Shown here in pieces: positions 23,958 to 33,031 of a stretch of 64,000 nt of DNA. The position numbers and the translations under genes are program-made. Position 1 is the stretch's first letter. Every line of letters starts with the position of its first letter. The DNA comes from Candidatus Brocadia sp. WS118 (GTDB taxonomy: Bacteria > Planctomycetota > Brocadiia > Brocadiales > Brocadiaceae), in contig PHFX01000156.1 in the NCBI GenBank assembly GCA_007618135.1, forward strand, positions 1 to 64,000, written 5' to 3'. The notes beneath the pieces were generated by a model that saw nothing but the letters and a program-made list of their open reading frames with translations, was not told the origin of the DNA and did not search any database.

Positions 23958-24704
23958 ATGATTAAGGTTGTAGATTTGTGTAAAAGTTTTAAAGGTCATG
24001 AGGTGCTCAGCGGCGTCAACTTGACGATAGCAGGCGGATATTCCACGGCGTTAATTGGAGGTAGTGGACAAGGAAAATCAATATTATTAAAGCATATTAT
24101 TGGTCTTCTGAGGCCTGACAAGGGCAAGGTCTTGATAGACAATCAGGATATCAGTAAGCTGAGAAGAAGGCCACTGAAACAATTAAAAGAGCGATTTGGC
24201 ATTGTTTTTCAGGGCGGTGCGCTTTTTGATTCACTTACCGTATTTGATAATGTCGCGTTTCCGCTCAGGGAAAAGACCCGGCTGAAAGAGCCGGTAATCA
24301 GGGATAAAGTGCTTCATGAGCTGTCACGGGTAGGCCTCTCAGGTGCGGAGAAGAAATATCCGTCAGAAATAAGCGGGGGTATGAAAAAACGAGTGGCCCT
24401 GGCCCGCTGTCTCATTATGAATCCAGAGATAGTCCTTTTTGATGAACCAACAGCCGGACTGGACCCCTTGATAGGCAAAGCTATCCATAGAATGATCTGG
24501 GAGTGCCAGAAGAGTTGCAAGTTTACTGCCATTATTGTAACCCATGAGATTCCGGCAATTTTCTCTATTGTCGATTCTATTGCTATGCTATACAACGGAA
24601 AAATTATTTTTACGGGGACTCCGGAAGAAATAAAGGTCTCTAAGGATCCTGTGGTTCATCAATTCATTCATGGAGAATTGGAAGGCCCTATTTCTCTAAA
24701 ATAA
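23958..24704 (+). CDS. mlaF: MlaF-type ABC ATPase of the phospholipid transport system
   Basis: A 248-residue ABC ATPase that powers the MlaE permease. It has Walker A ([16 protein letters not shown]), the Q-loop ([20 protein letters not shown]), the signature ([17 protein letters not shown]), Walker B ([14 protein letters not shown]) and the switch histidine (IVTHEI). All catalytic residues are present and the length is normal. It starts 9 nt after mlaE. Confidence 0.95.
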   Translation: MIKVVDLCKSFKGHEVLSGVNLTIAGGYSTALIGGSGQGKSILLKHIIGLLRPDKGKVLIDNQDISKLRRRPLKQLKERFGIVFQGGALFDSLTVFDNVAFPLREKTRLKEPVIRDKVLHELSRVGLSGAEKKYPSEISGGMKKRVALARCLIMNPEIVLFDEPTAGLDPLIGKAIHRMIWECQKSCKFTAIIVTHEIPAIFSIVDSIAMLYNGKIIFTGTPEEIKVSKDPVVHQFIHGELEGPISLK

Positions 24705-24733
24705 CATGTTCCAATATTCGAAAAGGTGACAAA

Positions 24734-25180
24734 ATGAAGAAATTTGATGTGGAAATAGTCGTTGGTATCTTTGTTTTTGTTGGGGTGCTTTGTTTGATTT
24801 TTATTTCGGTAAAACTGGGAAAGATTAACTTGCTCGGGGGGCATTATTACCCGGTAAAGGCCGTCTTTAGCACCGTCAAGGGGCTTAAAAAGAATACCGA
24901 GGTAGAAATAGCAGGAGTCTCCGTGGGTAAGGTCGATACTATTAAACTTATTGATTACGAGGCAGTTGTTAGCTTAAGTATTCTGGATGATGTAATACTC
25001 CAGGAAGATGCGATCGCCTCTATTCGCACCAAGGGGCTTCTAGGGGAAAAGTACGTGGAGATAACGCCGGGTGGGTCGGACAGGCTATTGCAGCCTGGAG
25101 ATACCTTGCATGAAACAGAACCACCAATTGATTTGGAAAAATTAATAGGAAATTTTGTCTTTGGAAAGGTAAAGGAATAA
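24734..25180 (+). CDS. mlaD: MlaD-type MCE-domain protein
   Basis: A 148-residue protein with one N-terminal membrane anchor (EIVVGIFVFVGVLCLIFISV) followed by a single MCE domain (YYPVKAVFSTVKGLKKNTEV, GVSVGKVDTIKL, IRTKGLLGEKYVEITPGGS). MlaD forms a hexameric lipid-binding ring on the periplasmic face of MlaFE. The length matches single-domain MlaD. A gap of 29 nt follows mlaF. Confidence 0.93.
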   Translation: MKKFDVEIVVGIFVFVGVLCLIFISVKLGKINLLGGHYYPVKAVFSTVKGLKKNTEVEIAGVSVGKVDTIKLIDYEAVVSLSILDDVILQEDAIASIRTKGLLGEKYVEITPGGSDRLLQPGDTLHETEPPIDLEKLIGNFVFGKVKE

Positions 25181-25184
25181 GGAA

Positions 25185-25802
25185 ATGAACAAGAGAAAAG
25201 TGATATCTTCAATGTTTTATGGGGTAGTTTTGTTGATAGGTATGTCTCCTTTCCTGTGGGCTGCTGAAACCCCAGGCACCCTTGTCATGGAAACAATAGA
25301 CAGGGGTTTAACGGTTCTGAAAGATCCTTCCCTGAAAGGAGCTGAAAAGGCACAGGAGCGCAGGCAGCGGTTGTGGAAAGAAATCTCTCCCATCTTTGAT
25401 TTTGAAGAAATGTCCAAAAGGGCACTTGGCCAGCACTGGAAAAAACGTTCTCCCGAAGAGAAAAAAGAATTTGTGGAGCTCTTTACGAACATCCTGAAAG
25501 ATGCCTATATTGGTAAAACCGATACCTATTCCGGCGAAAAGATTGTTTTTATTAAGGACAAGCAAGACGGGAAAGACTATGCCAGTGTCCAGACCAAAAT
25601 CATTACGAATACCGGAGCGGTCGTACTGGTGGAATATCGTATGCTCAGCAACGCGGGAAAGTGGCAGATTTATGATGTAATCATTGAAGGGGTAAGTCTG
25701 GTCAATAATTACCGGAGCCAGTTTAACAACATCCTGATGAAATCATCCTATAATGAACTGGTGCAAAAAATAAAAGAGAAGAACGGCAAAGAAGCAACCT
25801 AA
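25185..25802 (+). CDS. mlaC: MlaC-type periplasmic phospholipid-binding protein
   Basis: A 205-residue periplasmic shuttle that carries phospholipid between MlaFED and MlaA. An N-terminal signal peptide (VISSMFYGVVLLIGMSPFLW, cleavage near WAAE) is followed by the ABC transporter auxiliary/Tgt2 fold, with FDFEEMSKRALGQHWKKRSP and EGVSLVNNYRSQFNNIL. It starts 4 nt after mlaD. Confidence 0.93.
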   Translation: MNKRKVISSMFYGVVLLIGMSPFLWAAETPGTLVMETIDRGLTVLKDPSLKGAEKAQERRQRLWKEISPIFDFEEMSKRALGQHWKKRSPEEKKEFVELFTNILKDAYIGKTDTYSGEKIVFIKDKQDGKDYASVQTKIITNTGAVVLVEYRMLSNAGKWQIYDVIIEGVSLVNNYRSQFNNILMKSSYNELVQKIKEKNGKEAT

Positions 25803-25856
25803 AGAGGTTTTGCAATACATGGCAATGCTTGTTATCAATCTACGAAAGGTCAAACA

Positions 25857-26690
25857 ATGAAAAGATGGGGAGTGGTGATGTTGTTTTTCGGTTTGGCAGC
25901 ATTTTTTTCAGGGAAAGAGTTATCTGCGGAAAACCTACCGTTCGCTGCTTCTGAAGAACTGGCTGATGAGAAGTTGAGCGAAAGCGGTATTTCCGACAAG
26001 GATATTGCGGTGTCCGATGACGAAGAGGAACCAGATGAGACAGGGCGAACCGGGACGGAAGCGGAGATGCCTCTCGTGAAAGATACCCTTCAACCCTTTA
26101 ACAGAGCCATGTTTACCTTCAATGATAAGGCTTTCCGCTATTTCTTTAAACCAATATACACCGGGTATAATTCTATGATACCTGTCCAGGCACGGGTAAG
26201 CGTTAGAAATTTTTACACAAATATAAGGATGCCTGTCCGTTTTTTTAATTGTCTCTTCCAGTCTAATTTTAAAGGCGCAGGTACGGAAATGCTGCGTTTT
26301 GTCATTAATAGCACGGTTGGGGTGGCGGGATTTCTCGATCCTGCAAAATCAAAGTTTCACCTGGAGAGACAGGAGAGAGACTTTGGTCAGACCCTTGGTA
26401 AATACAAGATGGAATCCGGCACGTATATCGTATGGCCTTTTATCGGCCCGTCAAATACCCGTGATACCATAGGGCTTGTAGGTGATACCGTGCTGGATCC
26501 AATAACATGGGTTTCCTATTTTTTTCTCAAACCTATTGAAAGTATAGGAAATTATACCTATGAGTCTGTCAACGATCTCTCCGTAGATACCGGTGATACG
26601 TATGAGAGTGTAACAAAACCAGCGATCGATCCCTATATTGCACTTCAGGATGCTTATCTGCAAAACCGGATGAAAAGAATAAAAGAATAA
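25857..26690 (+). CDS. mlaA: MlaA/VacJ-family outer membrane protein
   Basis: A 277-residue protein of the VacJ family, the outer membrane end of the Mla pathway. Conserved blocks: DTLQPFNRAMFTFNDKAFRY, VGVAGFLDPAKS, DFGQTLGKYKMESGTYIVWP and GPSNTRDTIGLVGD. The N-terminal signal (residues 1-24) ends with SGKELSAEN and lacks a cysteine lipobox, whereas E. coli MlaA is a lipoprotein, so it may be processed by signal peptidase I or use another start. An acidic linker (residues about 40-75) precedes the core. Last gene of the mla run. Confidence 0.92.
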   Translation: MKRWGVVMLFFGLAAFFSGKELSAENLPFAASEELADEKLSESGISDKDIAVSDDEEEPDETGRTGTEAEMPLVKDTLQPFNRAMFTFNDKAFRYFFKPIYTGYNSMIPVQARVSVRNFYTNIRMPVRFFNCLFQSNFKGAGTEMLRFVINSTVGVAGFLDPAKSKFHLERQERDFGQTLGKYKMESGTYIVWPFIGPSNTRDTIGLVGDTVLDPITWVSYFFLKPIESIGNYTYESVNDLSVDTGDTYESVTKPAIDPYIALQDAYLQNRMKRIKE

Positions 26691-26711
26691 GCAAGGATGA
26701 TTATAGAACGG

Positions 26712-26737
26712 TTACACAAAAATGAACAGTTGTGTAA
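26712..26737. terminator. Possible bidirectional terminator between mlaA and plsY
   Basis: An 8-bp stem TTACACAA (26712-26719) / TTGTGTAA (26730-26737) with a 10-nt loop lies between convergent genes. The T-rich run after it is poor, so its strength is uncertain. Confidence 0.4.
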
Positions 26738-26771
26738 TTATTCAGTATTTTGTCCCTTCGTAAGGCGGTAA

Positions 26772-27422
26772 TTATAGATTGGAACTCGTAGAAGCGTCGG
26801 CTATAAATTTTTTCCCGATTTTATTTTCTGTGCCGTTTAAAAGCCTTCTTATGTTCGATTTGTGGCGTATAATAAGCAATGCCGAGATGAATATGGAAAA
26901 TATGGTCAAATAAAGCCCTTGTCCAAAAGGGTCCTTGCCAAGCACCAGGATGCATATTACTAATACTATGGAACTCAGGATAGAACCTAGCGATATGTAT
27001 CGGGAAATAGCGACTGTTAATAACCATGCTGCGACAGAAATCATGAGTGGCAATGGAGCTAACCATAAAAACACCCCGCAGCCTGTTGCAACAGCCTTTC
27101 CTCCCTTGAAACTGAGAAAAACAGGGAATGCATGGCCACATATCACACCAACCCCGCATAATATCAACGAGGGAGAGTGTTCATTGCCTGCGAAATAACG
27201 ATTAAAGATGAATACCGGGAGGAACCCTTTCAGCATGTCTAAAATGAATACCAATATGCCATAGGGTTTGCCCATAATTCTGGTAACATTTGTTGCCCCG
27301 GGATTGCCGCTGCCAACCTTCCGGATATCAATACCCTTTACCATCCTGGCGATGAGAAATCCGAAGGGAATGCTGCCAATGAAATATGAAATGATTGGGC
27401 CTAAAATATTTTGTATGAACAC
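26772..27422 (-). CDS. plsY: Glycerol-3-phosphate acyltransferase PlsY
   Basis: A 216-residue integral membrane acyltransferase that moves an acyl group from acyl-phosphate to glycerol-3-phosphate, the first step of phospholipid synthesis. Three family motifs are visible: FIGSIPFGFLIAR with KVGSGNPGATNVTR, CGHAFPVFLSFKGGKAVATG, and the final loop near HKSNIRRLLNGTENKIG. Membrane segments span most of the protein. It lies 21 nt downstream of the Kdo-kinase-like gene and is probably cotranscribed. Confidence 0.95.
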   Translation of the reverse strand: MFIQNILGPIISYFIGSIPFGFLIARMVKGIDIRKVGSGNPGATNVTRIMGKPYGILVFILDMLKGFLPVFIFNRYFAGNEHSPSLILCGVGVICGHAFPVFLSFKGGKAVATGCGVFLWLAPLPLMISVAAWLLTVAISRYISLGSILSSIVLVICILVLGKDPFGQGLYLTIFSIFISALLIIRHKSNIRRLLNGTENKIGKKFIADASTSSNL

Positions 27423-27443
27423 GGGTAAAACCCTTTCTTGTTT

Positions 27444-28394
27444 TTATGAGATTTTGTTAAAAAGACGTGACATATGCCACCAGAGTTTATGGACCGCATG
27501 CCGGGAATGGCGCTGTCGGACGTACTTTTTCCAATCTTTATCGAGTGCATTATCGCAGAGGAGATACGATCGAAGAAACCGAATCTTGTCAGTCCGGGAA
27601 ATGATGGCCACTTTTTGATGCAGAGACGTATTGGTTCTGCTTGACAACCATCGGAGTTTCTCTATGGACCGGTCAAGACGGAGGAGGTTTTCCATGCGCT
27701 TATCAATATCAAGCTTCCCGGTAACCACGGATTTATCCAGGTCTATGATATATGCGCGAAACTCTCCGGTTCCATTGCGTTTCACGAGGATATTTTTCAG
27801 ATGTAAGTCTGCATGAAATATCCCGGCATCGTGCATATTCCTCAAAAGCCTTACCAGCACAAGGATGATAGGCTTCTTAAATCTTTTAATAAACATCAGG
27901 GAAGATTCTGTTATCAATTGGATAAGGTCAACCGCATCGGGGATCTCCCTGGAGATGAAGTCTGCCTTATAAAACAAACCCCATAATCTTCTCTTGATTA
28001 CGGCAACTACCTCCGCAGACGGGACGTCTTTTTGAAGGGCAATTTCGTTGACCGCTACTTCATTGACCGGTCTTTTCTCATTATAATAGATACCGCCCAA
28101 AAGTTTGCCGAATAAACCACCGTGCCGGTAGTTTCGGATAATAAACCTTTCCCTGCTGTTTCCGGGGACAGGAATAGTCAGATACGTCCCTCTTCCGAAT
28201 TTTGCCGTACCGGCCTCTTTCCTGCTGTCTTCAAAAGTTTTCGGATGAAAAACCAGAGTGAGGAGAATTTCTTTATATTGGTCTTTTACCAGTAAAGTTG
28301 TGTTTCCTTCTTTCACCAGGGAAAAAGCAGGTAATGTCATTGATTTCGGTAACATAAGCATTATTATTTCAGGAAAAACGCCATTTATCGGCAT
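27444..28394 (-). CDS. LPS/Kdo kinase-like protein (KdkA/InaA/RfaP family)
   Basis: A 316-residue protein with a protein-kinase-like core. The nucleotide-binding part includes FIIRNYRHGGLFGKLLGG. The catalytic loop is DAGIFHADLHLKNILVKR (His-Ala-Asp-Leu-x-x-x-Asn), and the metal-binding motif is AYIIDLDKS. This is the pattern of kinases that phosphorylate Kdo or heptose in LPS inner core. The heptosyltransferase gene next door on the opposite strand supports an LPS role. The precise acceptor is not readable. The N-terminal 25 residues before the core are poorly conserved, so the start is uncertain. Confidence 0.82.
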   Translation of the reverse strand: MPINGVFPEIIMLMLPKSMTLPAFSLVKEGNTTLLVKDQYKEILLTLVFHPKTFEDSRKEAGTAKFGRGTYLTIPVPGNSRERFIIRNYRHGGLFGKLLGGIYYNEKRPVNEVAVNEIALQKDVPSAEVVAVIKRRLWGLFYKADFISREIPDAVDLIQLITESSLMFIKRFKKPIILVLVRLLRNMHDAGIFHADLHLKNILVKRNGTGEFRAYIIDLDKSVVTGKLDIDKRMENLLRLDRSIEKLRWLSSRTNTSLHQKVAIISRTDKIRFLRSYLLCDNALDKDWKKYVRQRHSRHAVHKLWWHMSRLFNKIS

Positions 28395-28526
28395 GCCGTC
28401 TTTGGAAAACGGCTTTGCATATGATTATATATCAGCACGGAAATGAATACAAACGCAAATTGAATTCTTATTGAAAACCGGCAGTGCAAAGCTTATAGTA
28501 ATTTAAGGTTTAAGGAATTTCAAAGT

Positions 28527-28606
28527 TGAGATTCTTCGGTCGTTTTATTCCCTCAGAATGACAGAATAATGCGAAAGTGTCATTTTGAGCCGAGCGAAGA
28601 ATCTCA
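28527..28606. repeat. Long inverted repeat (GAGATTCTTCG / CGAAGAATCTC type)
   Basis: TGAGATTCTTCG at 28527-28538 and CGAAGAATCTCA at 28595-28606 are inverted, with CAGAATGACA and TGTCATTTTGAG pairing inside. Palindromes of this type are widespread dispersed repeats in many bacteria. It lies in the promoter region between divergent genes. Confidence 0.7.
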
Positions 28607-28627
28607 GCGTCTCTTTTTGTTATAAAG

Positions 28628-29722
28628 ATGAAAAGACAATTCGATAATATCAGGAATATTCTGGTTGTACGGTTGGGTGCCATGGGTGACATTGTTCATG
28701 TTATACCTGCCGTAAAAAACTTGAGAAGGGTATTCCCTGCTGCCTATATTGCATGGCTTGTGGAAGACAAGGTGAAAGACCTGGTTGAAGCGCTTCCGGA
28801 AATAGATGAAGTCATTGTCTTCCCCAGAAAAAAATGGCAAACGGCCATTAGGCATCCATACAAATATTTTAAGATACTCTCTGAAATAGGTACGTTCGTA
28901 CGGAAATTAAGGGAGAGGGAATATGATATTGCTTTCGATTTCCATGGTAATTTTAAAAGTGGTTTATTGACTTATGTGAGCAGCGCAGGGACACGGGTTG
29001 GCTTCTCGAAGGGATACGGTAAGGAATTTAATTTTGTTTTTACGAATGTACGGATTAAACCGCAACAAAGGAAAATGCACAGAATTGACAAATATTTCAG
29101 TCTTTTAGAGGGGATGGGCATAAAGGCATGCTATCAAAGACCCGCATTTTCAATTTCAGATAACGACTGTCATTATGTTGATGATTTTATTTCCCGAAAC
29201 CGTCTTCATGAAAGGCCTATTGCCATAATTCATCCGGGAACCAGCATATTTGGGAAATTCAAGCGCTGGTCGCATGAAAACTACGCTGTTCTTGCGGATA
29301 GATTAATAAAAGAAATGAACTACTCAGTTGTCTTTACCTGGAGTGAACCGGAACACAACCTGGTAAAACATATTCTTTCGTTGATGCAGTATCACGCCAC
29401 AATTGCATGCAGGACTGCATCGGTAAAACAACTGATAGCCTTATTGCAACGTGCACATCTTTTTATTGGTGGGGATACAGGACCCACTCATCTTGCTTCG
29501 TGTATGGGAATTCCTACCATTGCAATTTTTGGCCCTAAGGATCCTGCCATTTATGCTCCGTTCGATAAAAATGCCCTGGTGGTAAGAAAAGAAATCCCCT
29601 GTAGCCCCTGTGAGAAACGAGCCTGTGACCACATTACCTGCATCTCTTCTATTACCCCCGATGATGTTTTTCAAGCCGTTCTTGAGTTAGCGAAATTACC
29701 TTTGGCCTTCGGTGTGAAATAA
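28628..29722 (+). CDS. LPS heptosyltransferase (glycosyltransferase family 9)
   Basis: A 364-residue GT-B enzyme that adds heptose to the LPS inner core from ADP-heptose. The N-terminal domain has NILVVRLGAMGDIVHVIPAV and VDE-KVK-type spacing; the C-terminal donor site has IIHPGTSIFGKFKRWSHENY and FIGGDTGPTHLASCMGIPTI. A late cysteine-rich segment (IPCSPCEKRACDHITC) is common in some GT9 members. It is closer to WaaC/heptosyltransferase I in length and motifs, but acceptor specificity is inferred. Divergent from the Kdo-kinase-like gene. Confidence 0.88.
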   Translation: MKRQFDNIRNILVVRLGAMGDIVHVIPAVKNLRRVFPAAYIAWLVEDKVKDLVEALPEIDEVIVFPRKKWQTAIRHPYKYFKILSEIGTFVRKLREREYDIAFDFHGNFKSGLLTYVSSAGTRVGFSKGYGKEFNFVFTNVRIKPQQRKMHRIDKYFSLLEGMGIKACYQRPAFSISDNDCHYVDDFISRNRLHERPIAIIHPGTSIFGKFKRWSHENYAVLADRLIKEMNYSVVFTWSEPEHNLVKHILSLMQYHATIACRTASVKQLIALLQRAHLFIGGDTGPTHLASCMGIPTIAIFGPKDPAIYAPFDKNALVVRKEIPCSPCEKRACDHITCISSITPDDVFQAVLELAKLPLAFGVK

Positions 29723-29879
29723 CCGGTATCTGACGTTATCATAAGGGCAAAAAACGGAATATTACAAAACAGGTAAGGACTAAAGAATCTGGAGAAAAGA
29801 AGTTTGACTTTTACCATATCGCTTGATATTATAACTTTTCTTTACTAATCGCCAAAATTAAAAAAGGAGCTTGTCAATT

Positions 29880-30851
29880 GTGGAACCTGTGGGTATTTTC
29901 GATTCAATAAAAACCCTCATGGATGAGGTTGAAACACGATTCCATAAAGAATTGCAGCCGAGCAACAATTCTTTAGCCGATCTTATTATTCACATCAGCA
30001 AATATAAAGGGAAACGGTTACGGCCAGCCTTGGTGTTATTGTCAGGGAAATGCGCAGGATCTGTCGTCCCGCAGCATGTAGACATTGCTGTTGTCGTGGA
30101 AATGGTTCATACTGCGACCCTTGTTCATGACGATATAATTGACGAGGCTTCAATGAGGCGGCATGTTGAAAGCATTAATTCCAAGTGGGGGAGAGAAATT
30201 TCTATTCTCTTTGGAGACTACCTGTTTTCCAGAGGATTTACCATACTGTCATCTCTTGATTCTCAAATTGCAACCCTCCTGCTTTCTCAGACGGTAAATG
30301 TTATGTCAGAGGGTGAACTTATCCAGCTGCAAAGGCGGTATGATATTGGGCTGAGCGAAAATGATTATTTTGACATTATCGAACGAAAGACGGCCTCTTT
30401 ATGTGCTGCCAGTTGCCGTTTGGGAGCTGTGTTTGCCGGAGCAAATCGCAAAGTTTCTGATATGTTGTCTACATACGGTTTAAAGATTGGTATGGCATTT
30501 CAAATTGTGGATGATTGCCTTGATGTGATGGGTACGGAGGAAGAAATTGGAAAGTCGTTAAACACAGATATACAGAAAGGTAAACTCACCTTACCGCTCA
30601 TCCGTTTGGTGAACCAGCTTCCCAAGAATAAGCTTGAATCGGCCCGGGAATTGATATTTCAGCATGATGCAAAAGAAACGAAGAGCGCCATTATGGAATT
30701 GTTAACAGAACATGATGCGGTAGAATATGCCTTTGCTACTGCAAAAAATATGGTAAAACAGGCACAAGAGGAAATTGCCCCGCTTCCAGAATCTCCATAC
30801 AAAATGACACTCATGGAACTGGCAGATTACATCGTTACAAGAAGAATCTAA
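29880..30851 (+). CDS. Trans-polyprenyl diphosphate synthase (octaprenyl/heptaprenyl type)
   Basis: A 323-residue isoprenoid chain elongation enzyme. The first aspartate-rich motif is LVHDDIIDEASMRR, the second is FQIVDDCLDVMG, and RLRPALVLLSGK is the conserved basic entry. Long-chain synthases (IspB/HepT) supply tails for quinones. The chain length is not readable. I prefer GTG 29880 since AAGGAG (29864-29869) lies 10 nt upstream; the in-frame TTG at 29871 is too close to it. tatA follows 17 nt later. Confidence 0.92.
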   Translation: MEPVGIFDSIKTLMDEVETRFHKELQPSNNSLADLIIHISKYKGKRLRPALVLLSGKCAGSVVPQHVDIAVVVEMVHTATLVHDDIIDEASMRRHVESINSKWGREISILFGDYLFSRGFTILSSLDSQIATLLLSQTVNVMSEGELIQLQRRYDIGLSENDYFDIIERKTASLCAASCRLGAVFAGANRKVSDMLSTYGLKIGMAFQIVDDCLDVMGTEEEIGKSLNTDIQKGKLTLPLIRLVNQLPKNKLESARELIFQHDAKETKSAIMELLTEHDAVEYAFATAKNMVKQAQEEIAPLPESPYKMTLMELADYIVTRRI

Positions 30852-30868
30852 AAAGAGGAGAATAGGGT

Positions 30869-31078
30869 ATGATTAGTATGCCGGGCGGTTGGGAGTGGAT
30901 CGTGATCGGTATCATTGTTTTTATCGTGTTTGGCAAGAGACTGCCGAATATGATGAAAACGTTGGGAAAAAGTTTTGCAAATTTTCGGCAGGGTTTTAAG
31001 GGTGTCGAGAAAGAAATCAAAGAGGTTAAAGAGATTAAGGACGATATCGATACGGTTACAAAACTAAAAATAGGCTAA
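30869..31078 (+). CDS. tatA: Sec-independent translocase subunit TatA/TatE
   Basis: A 69-residue protein with the TatA layout: a short N-terminal membrane helix (GGWEWIVIGIIVFIVFGKR), the hinge FGKRLPNMMKTLG and an amphipathic helix, then a charged tail rich in Lys and Glu. TatA oligomers form the pore for folded, often cofactor-containing proteins. AAAGAGGAG sits upstream of the start. No tatC is adjacent. Confidence 0.92.
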   Translation: MISMPGGWEWIVIGIIVFIVFGKRLPNMMKTLGKSFANFRQGFKGVEKEIKEVKEIKDDIDTVTKLKIG

Positions 31079-31088
31079 CAACCAGTCT

Positions 31089-31898
31089 CTATTCTTCCTT
31101 TTTCATATCCGCGAAGCTAAATTTCATTCCATCACCAGCAGCGATAATCTTTAGTCCTGTCTCTTGAGATAATCTTTCAGCAACGATACGGGGTTGCGCC
31201 TTGATCATCGTCATACCAAAATGATTCAGTATCGTCACTTTCGGTTTGAGCGTCGTTACAATCTCCTTTACATCTTTTATGCTGAGGTGATACAGCCAAC
31301 TCTTCATGTCCTTATCCACGCTATAACGAACTACGTTGATAATGAGGAACTCCCCCGGATAATGCTTCAATAATTCCGGGAAATAGCGGGTGTCTACAAT
31401 CAATGAAATCGTATAGTCCTGAGTAAAAAAATTTATCCCGTATGTCTCACTTGGATGCTGATGCCTCAGGGGTGTTTCGAAAGATACCGTATCGGAGAGC
31501 TTATAGTTACCTCCCTCTCTGATAATTTCTATCTGAGGGATATAACTTCTTACATATTGAAAAACCACGGGGTCTTCTGTTAAGGCATCTTCAGGGGTAT
31601 AAAGGGTTCCGCGCTTCTTGAACCCGCCCTCGGTCATTGCTTCGATCATGACATTCACATCAGCGGCATGATCAAGATGCCGGTGGGTAAGAATAATGGC
31701 ATCCAGTTTCATAGGGTCCATCTTGGGCCTGCTTGAAATACATCGTACCAAACATCCCGGTCCTGGATCGACCAATACGTTACAACCCTGAAGGGAATAC
31801 CACATTCCACCTGATGCACGCAGTTGCTTGGATACGACAATCCTGGCGCCAGCCGTACCAAGAAATTTCACAAAATCCGTTTCGGGAGTATTTTCCAT
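31089..31898 (-). CDS. Metallo-beta-lactamase-fold hydrolase
   Basis: A 269-residue protein (ATG 31898; a TTG three codons earlier is also in frame) with the MBL zinc motif LTHRHLDHAADVNVM (HxHxDH), an early NVLVDPGPGCLVR strand, an aspartate strand SLIVDTRYFPELL and a late histidine in ILNHFGMTM. It resembles PhnP/RNase Z-type phosphodiesterases in layout, but the substrate is unknown. It converges with tatA with a 10-nt gap. Confidence 0.85.
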   Translation of the reverse strand: MENTPETDFVKFLGTAGARIVVSKQLRASGGMWYSLQGCNVLVDPGPGCLVRCISSRPKMDPMKLDAIILTHRHLDHAADVNVMIEAMTEGGFKKRGTLYTPEDALTEDPVVFQYVRSYIPQIEIIREGGNYKLSDTVSFETPLRHQHPSETYGINFFTQDYTISLIVDTRYFPELLKHYPGEFLIINVVRYSVDKDMKSWLYHLSIKDVKEIVTTLKPKVTILNHFGMTMIKAQPRIVAERLSQETGLKIIAAGDGMKFSFADMKKEE

Positions 31899-32092
31899 GT
31901 TTGACAATAATACTATGAATTTGTTTGAATGGTATGGGTATAAATATTGGTCGTACGTACATCGCTATGGTCAGGAAGTGCCTGGATGGTTCAGATGTCA
32001 TAATTGGTTTGCGGGAGATGGGTGGCAAAGTTCTGAAGTAAGGTATGGGAAGATACCCGCTTCCTGAAAAGCTTCCTTTTGCAATTAGATTG

Positions 32093-32722
32093 TCACCACT
32101 GTCCAAATAACCGTGTTACTGCCTTTTTTATATGCCACGCCACTGTTAATATGCTATCTATAATATTTACGTACACAGGAGAAGCCTCTGGTGGACATAA
32201 ACCCGTAACCATTCGCTCCTCATGTTTTTCTGCATAGTGTGCGGCAAGTTTTTCAAGACTTATGCATTTATCCACAACACATTTCATAAATTTTTCATTT
32301 CTGTTTGCTATAGTATCTCCCGCAGTTTTCAAAATATCAAGTGTTGTATTAAAGAGATAGCGGATCTCATCCAACCCCTTGTCACTAAATATGATTTTCT
32401 CAGATATCTTAAATCCTACATGCCGTGAAATTGAATCCAATCCGTTTAAGGCCAATCCTATGCTGCTCAATGTTGCAAGCAGACATTTAATCAGGTCATT
32501 ATTAATAGTACGCTCCGCGGCTTTATTACTCAGCAACTTTCGCAACTGATTTCCTTCTTCATTCATAGCCGCAGTCTGTTCCTGAGCCCTCTCGATAAGA
32601 TCAATCTTATGTTTCATAAAACCGTCTATACAAAGGCCCAAAATAGACTCTGCTTTAAAGCACATACCACCGATACGCTCTAATGCAACTTTTAAATTTT
32701 CACTGTTATTGGTAAATGACAT
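32093..32722 (-). CDS. PhoU-like helical protein
   Basis: A 209-residue, almost wholly alpha-helical protein with PhoU-like spacing of helices (RIGGMCFKAESILGLCIDGF, then DGLDSISRHVGFKISEKIIF-like repeats with LFNTTLDILKTAGDTIANR). PhoU-like domains also occur at the C-terminus of Na/Pi cotransporters. I chose ATG 32722 because GGAGG precedes it; an upstream in-frame ATG (32764) adds 14 residues. The PhoU assignment rests on helix pattern only and is tentative. No phosphate transporter is adjacent. Confidence 0.5.
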   Translation of the reverse strand: MSFTNNSENLKVALERIGGMCFKAESILGLCIDGFMKHKIDLIERAQEQTAAMNEEGNQLRKLLSNKAAERTINNDLIKCLLATLSSIGLALNGLDSISRHVGFKISEKIIFSDKGLDEIRYLFNTTLDILKTAGDTIANRNEKFMKCVVDKCISLEKLAAHYAEKHEERMVTGLCPPEASPVYVNIIDSILTVAWHIKKAVTRLFGQW

Positions 32723-32899
32723 ATTTGCATGCCTCCAAAGGACCAGAGCTAAGCCAAGTAGCATAAGGTATCTTTACAAGGAAAAGCCTACTATTTAATA
32801 AATCTTAAAAGTTCTATCATTGCATTTGATGATAGGGAACTGCTTTTCCTCTTCGATTATTATTGAAACAGAATTTAAGAAAATTGCAAGTTTTTAAAT

Positions 32900-33003
32900 T
32901 ATTTGCCCATAATCTGCAAATATCGTGCAGCGCCGTTTCTTGTAATTAAACCGCCAACTTTAGCGTTTCCATGACGATAACCCTGACTTGGTCCTCTTTT
33001 ATC
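32900..33003 (-). pseudogene. Duplicated 3' end fragment of the site-2 protease gene
   Basis: About 100 bp here match 34140-34246, the last part of the CBS domain of the site-2 protease gene, in the same orientation with scattered mismatches (for example GTAAATATCGCGCAATGCC versus GCAAATATCGTGCAGCGCC). It is a non-coding fragment downstream of the CorC-like gene. Confidence 0.7.
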
Positions 33004-33031
33004 ACGATAAAGATAAGATTAGTTTTTTTGC

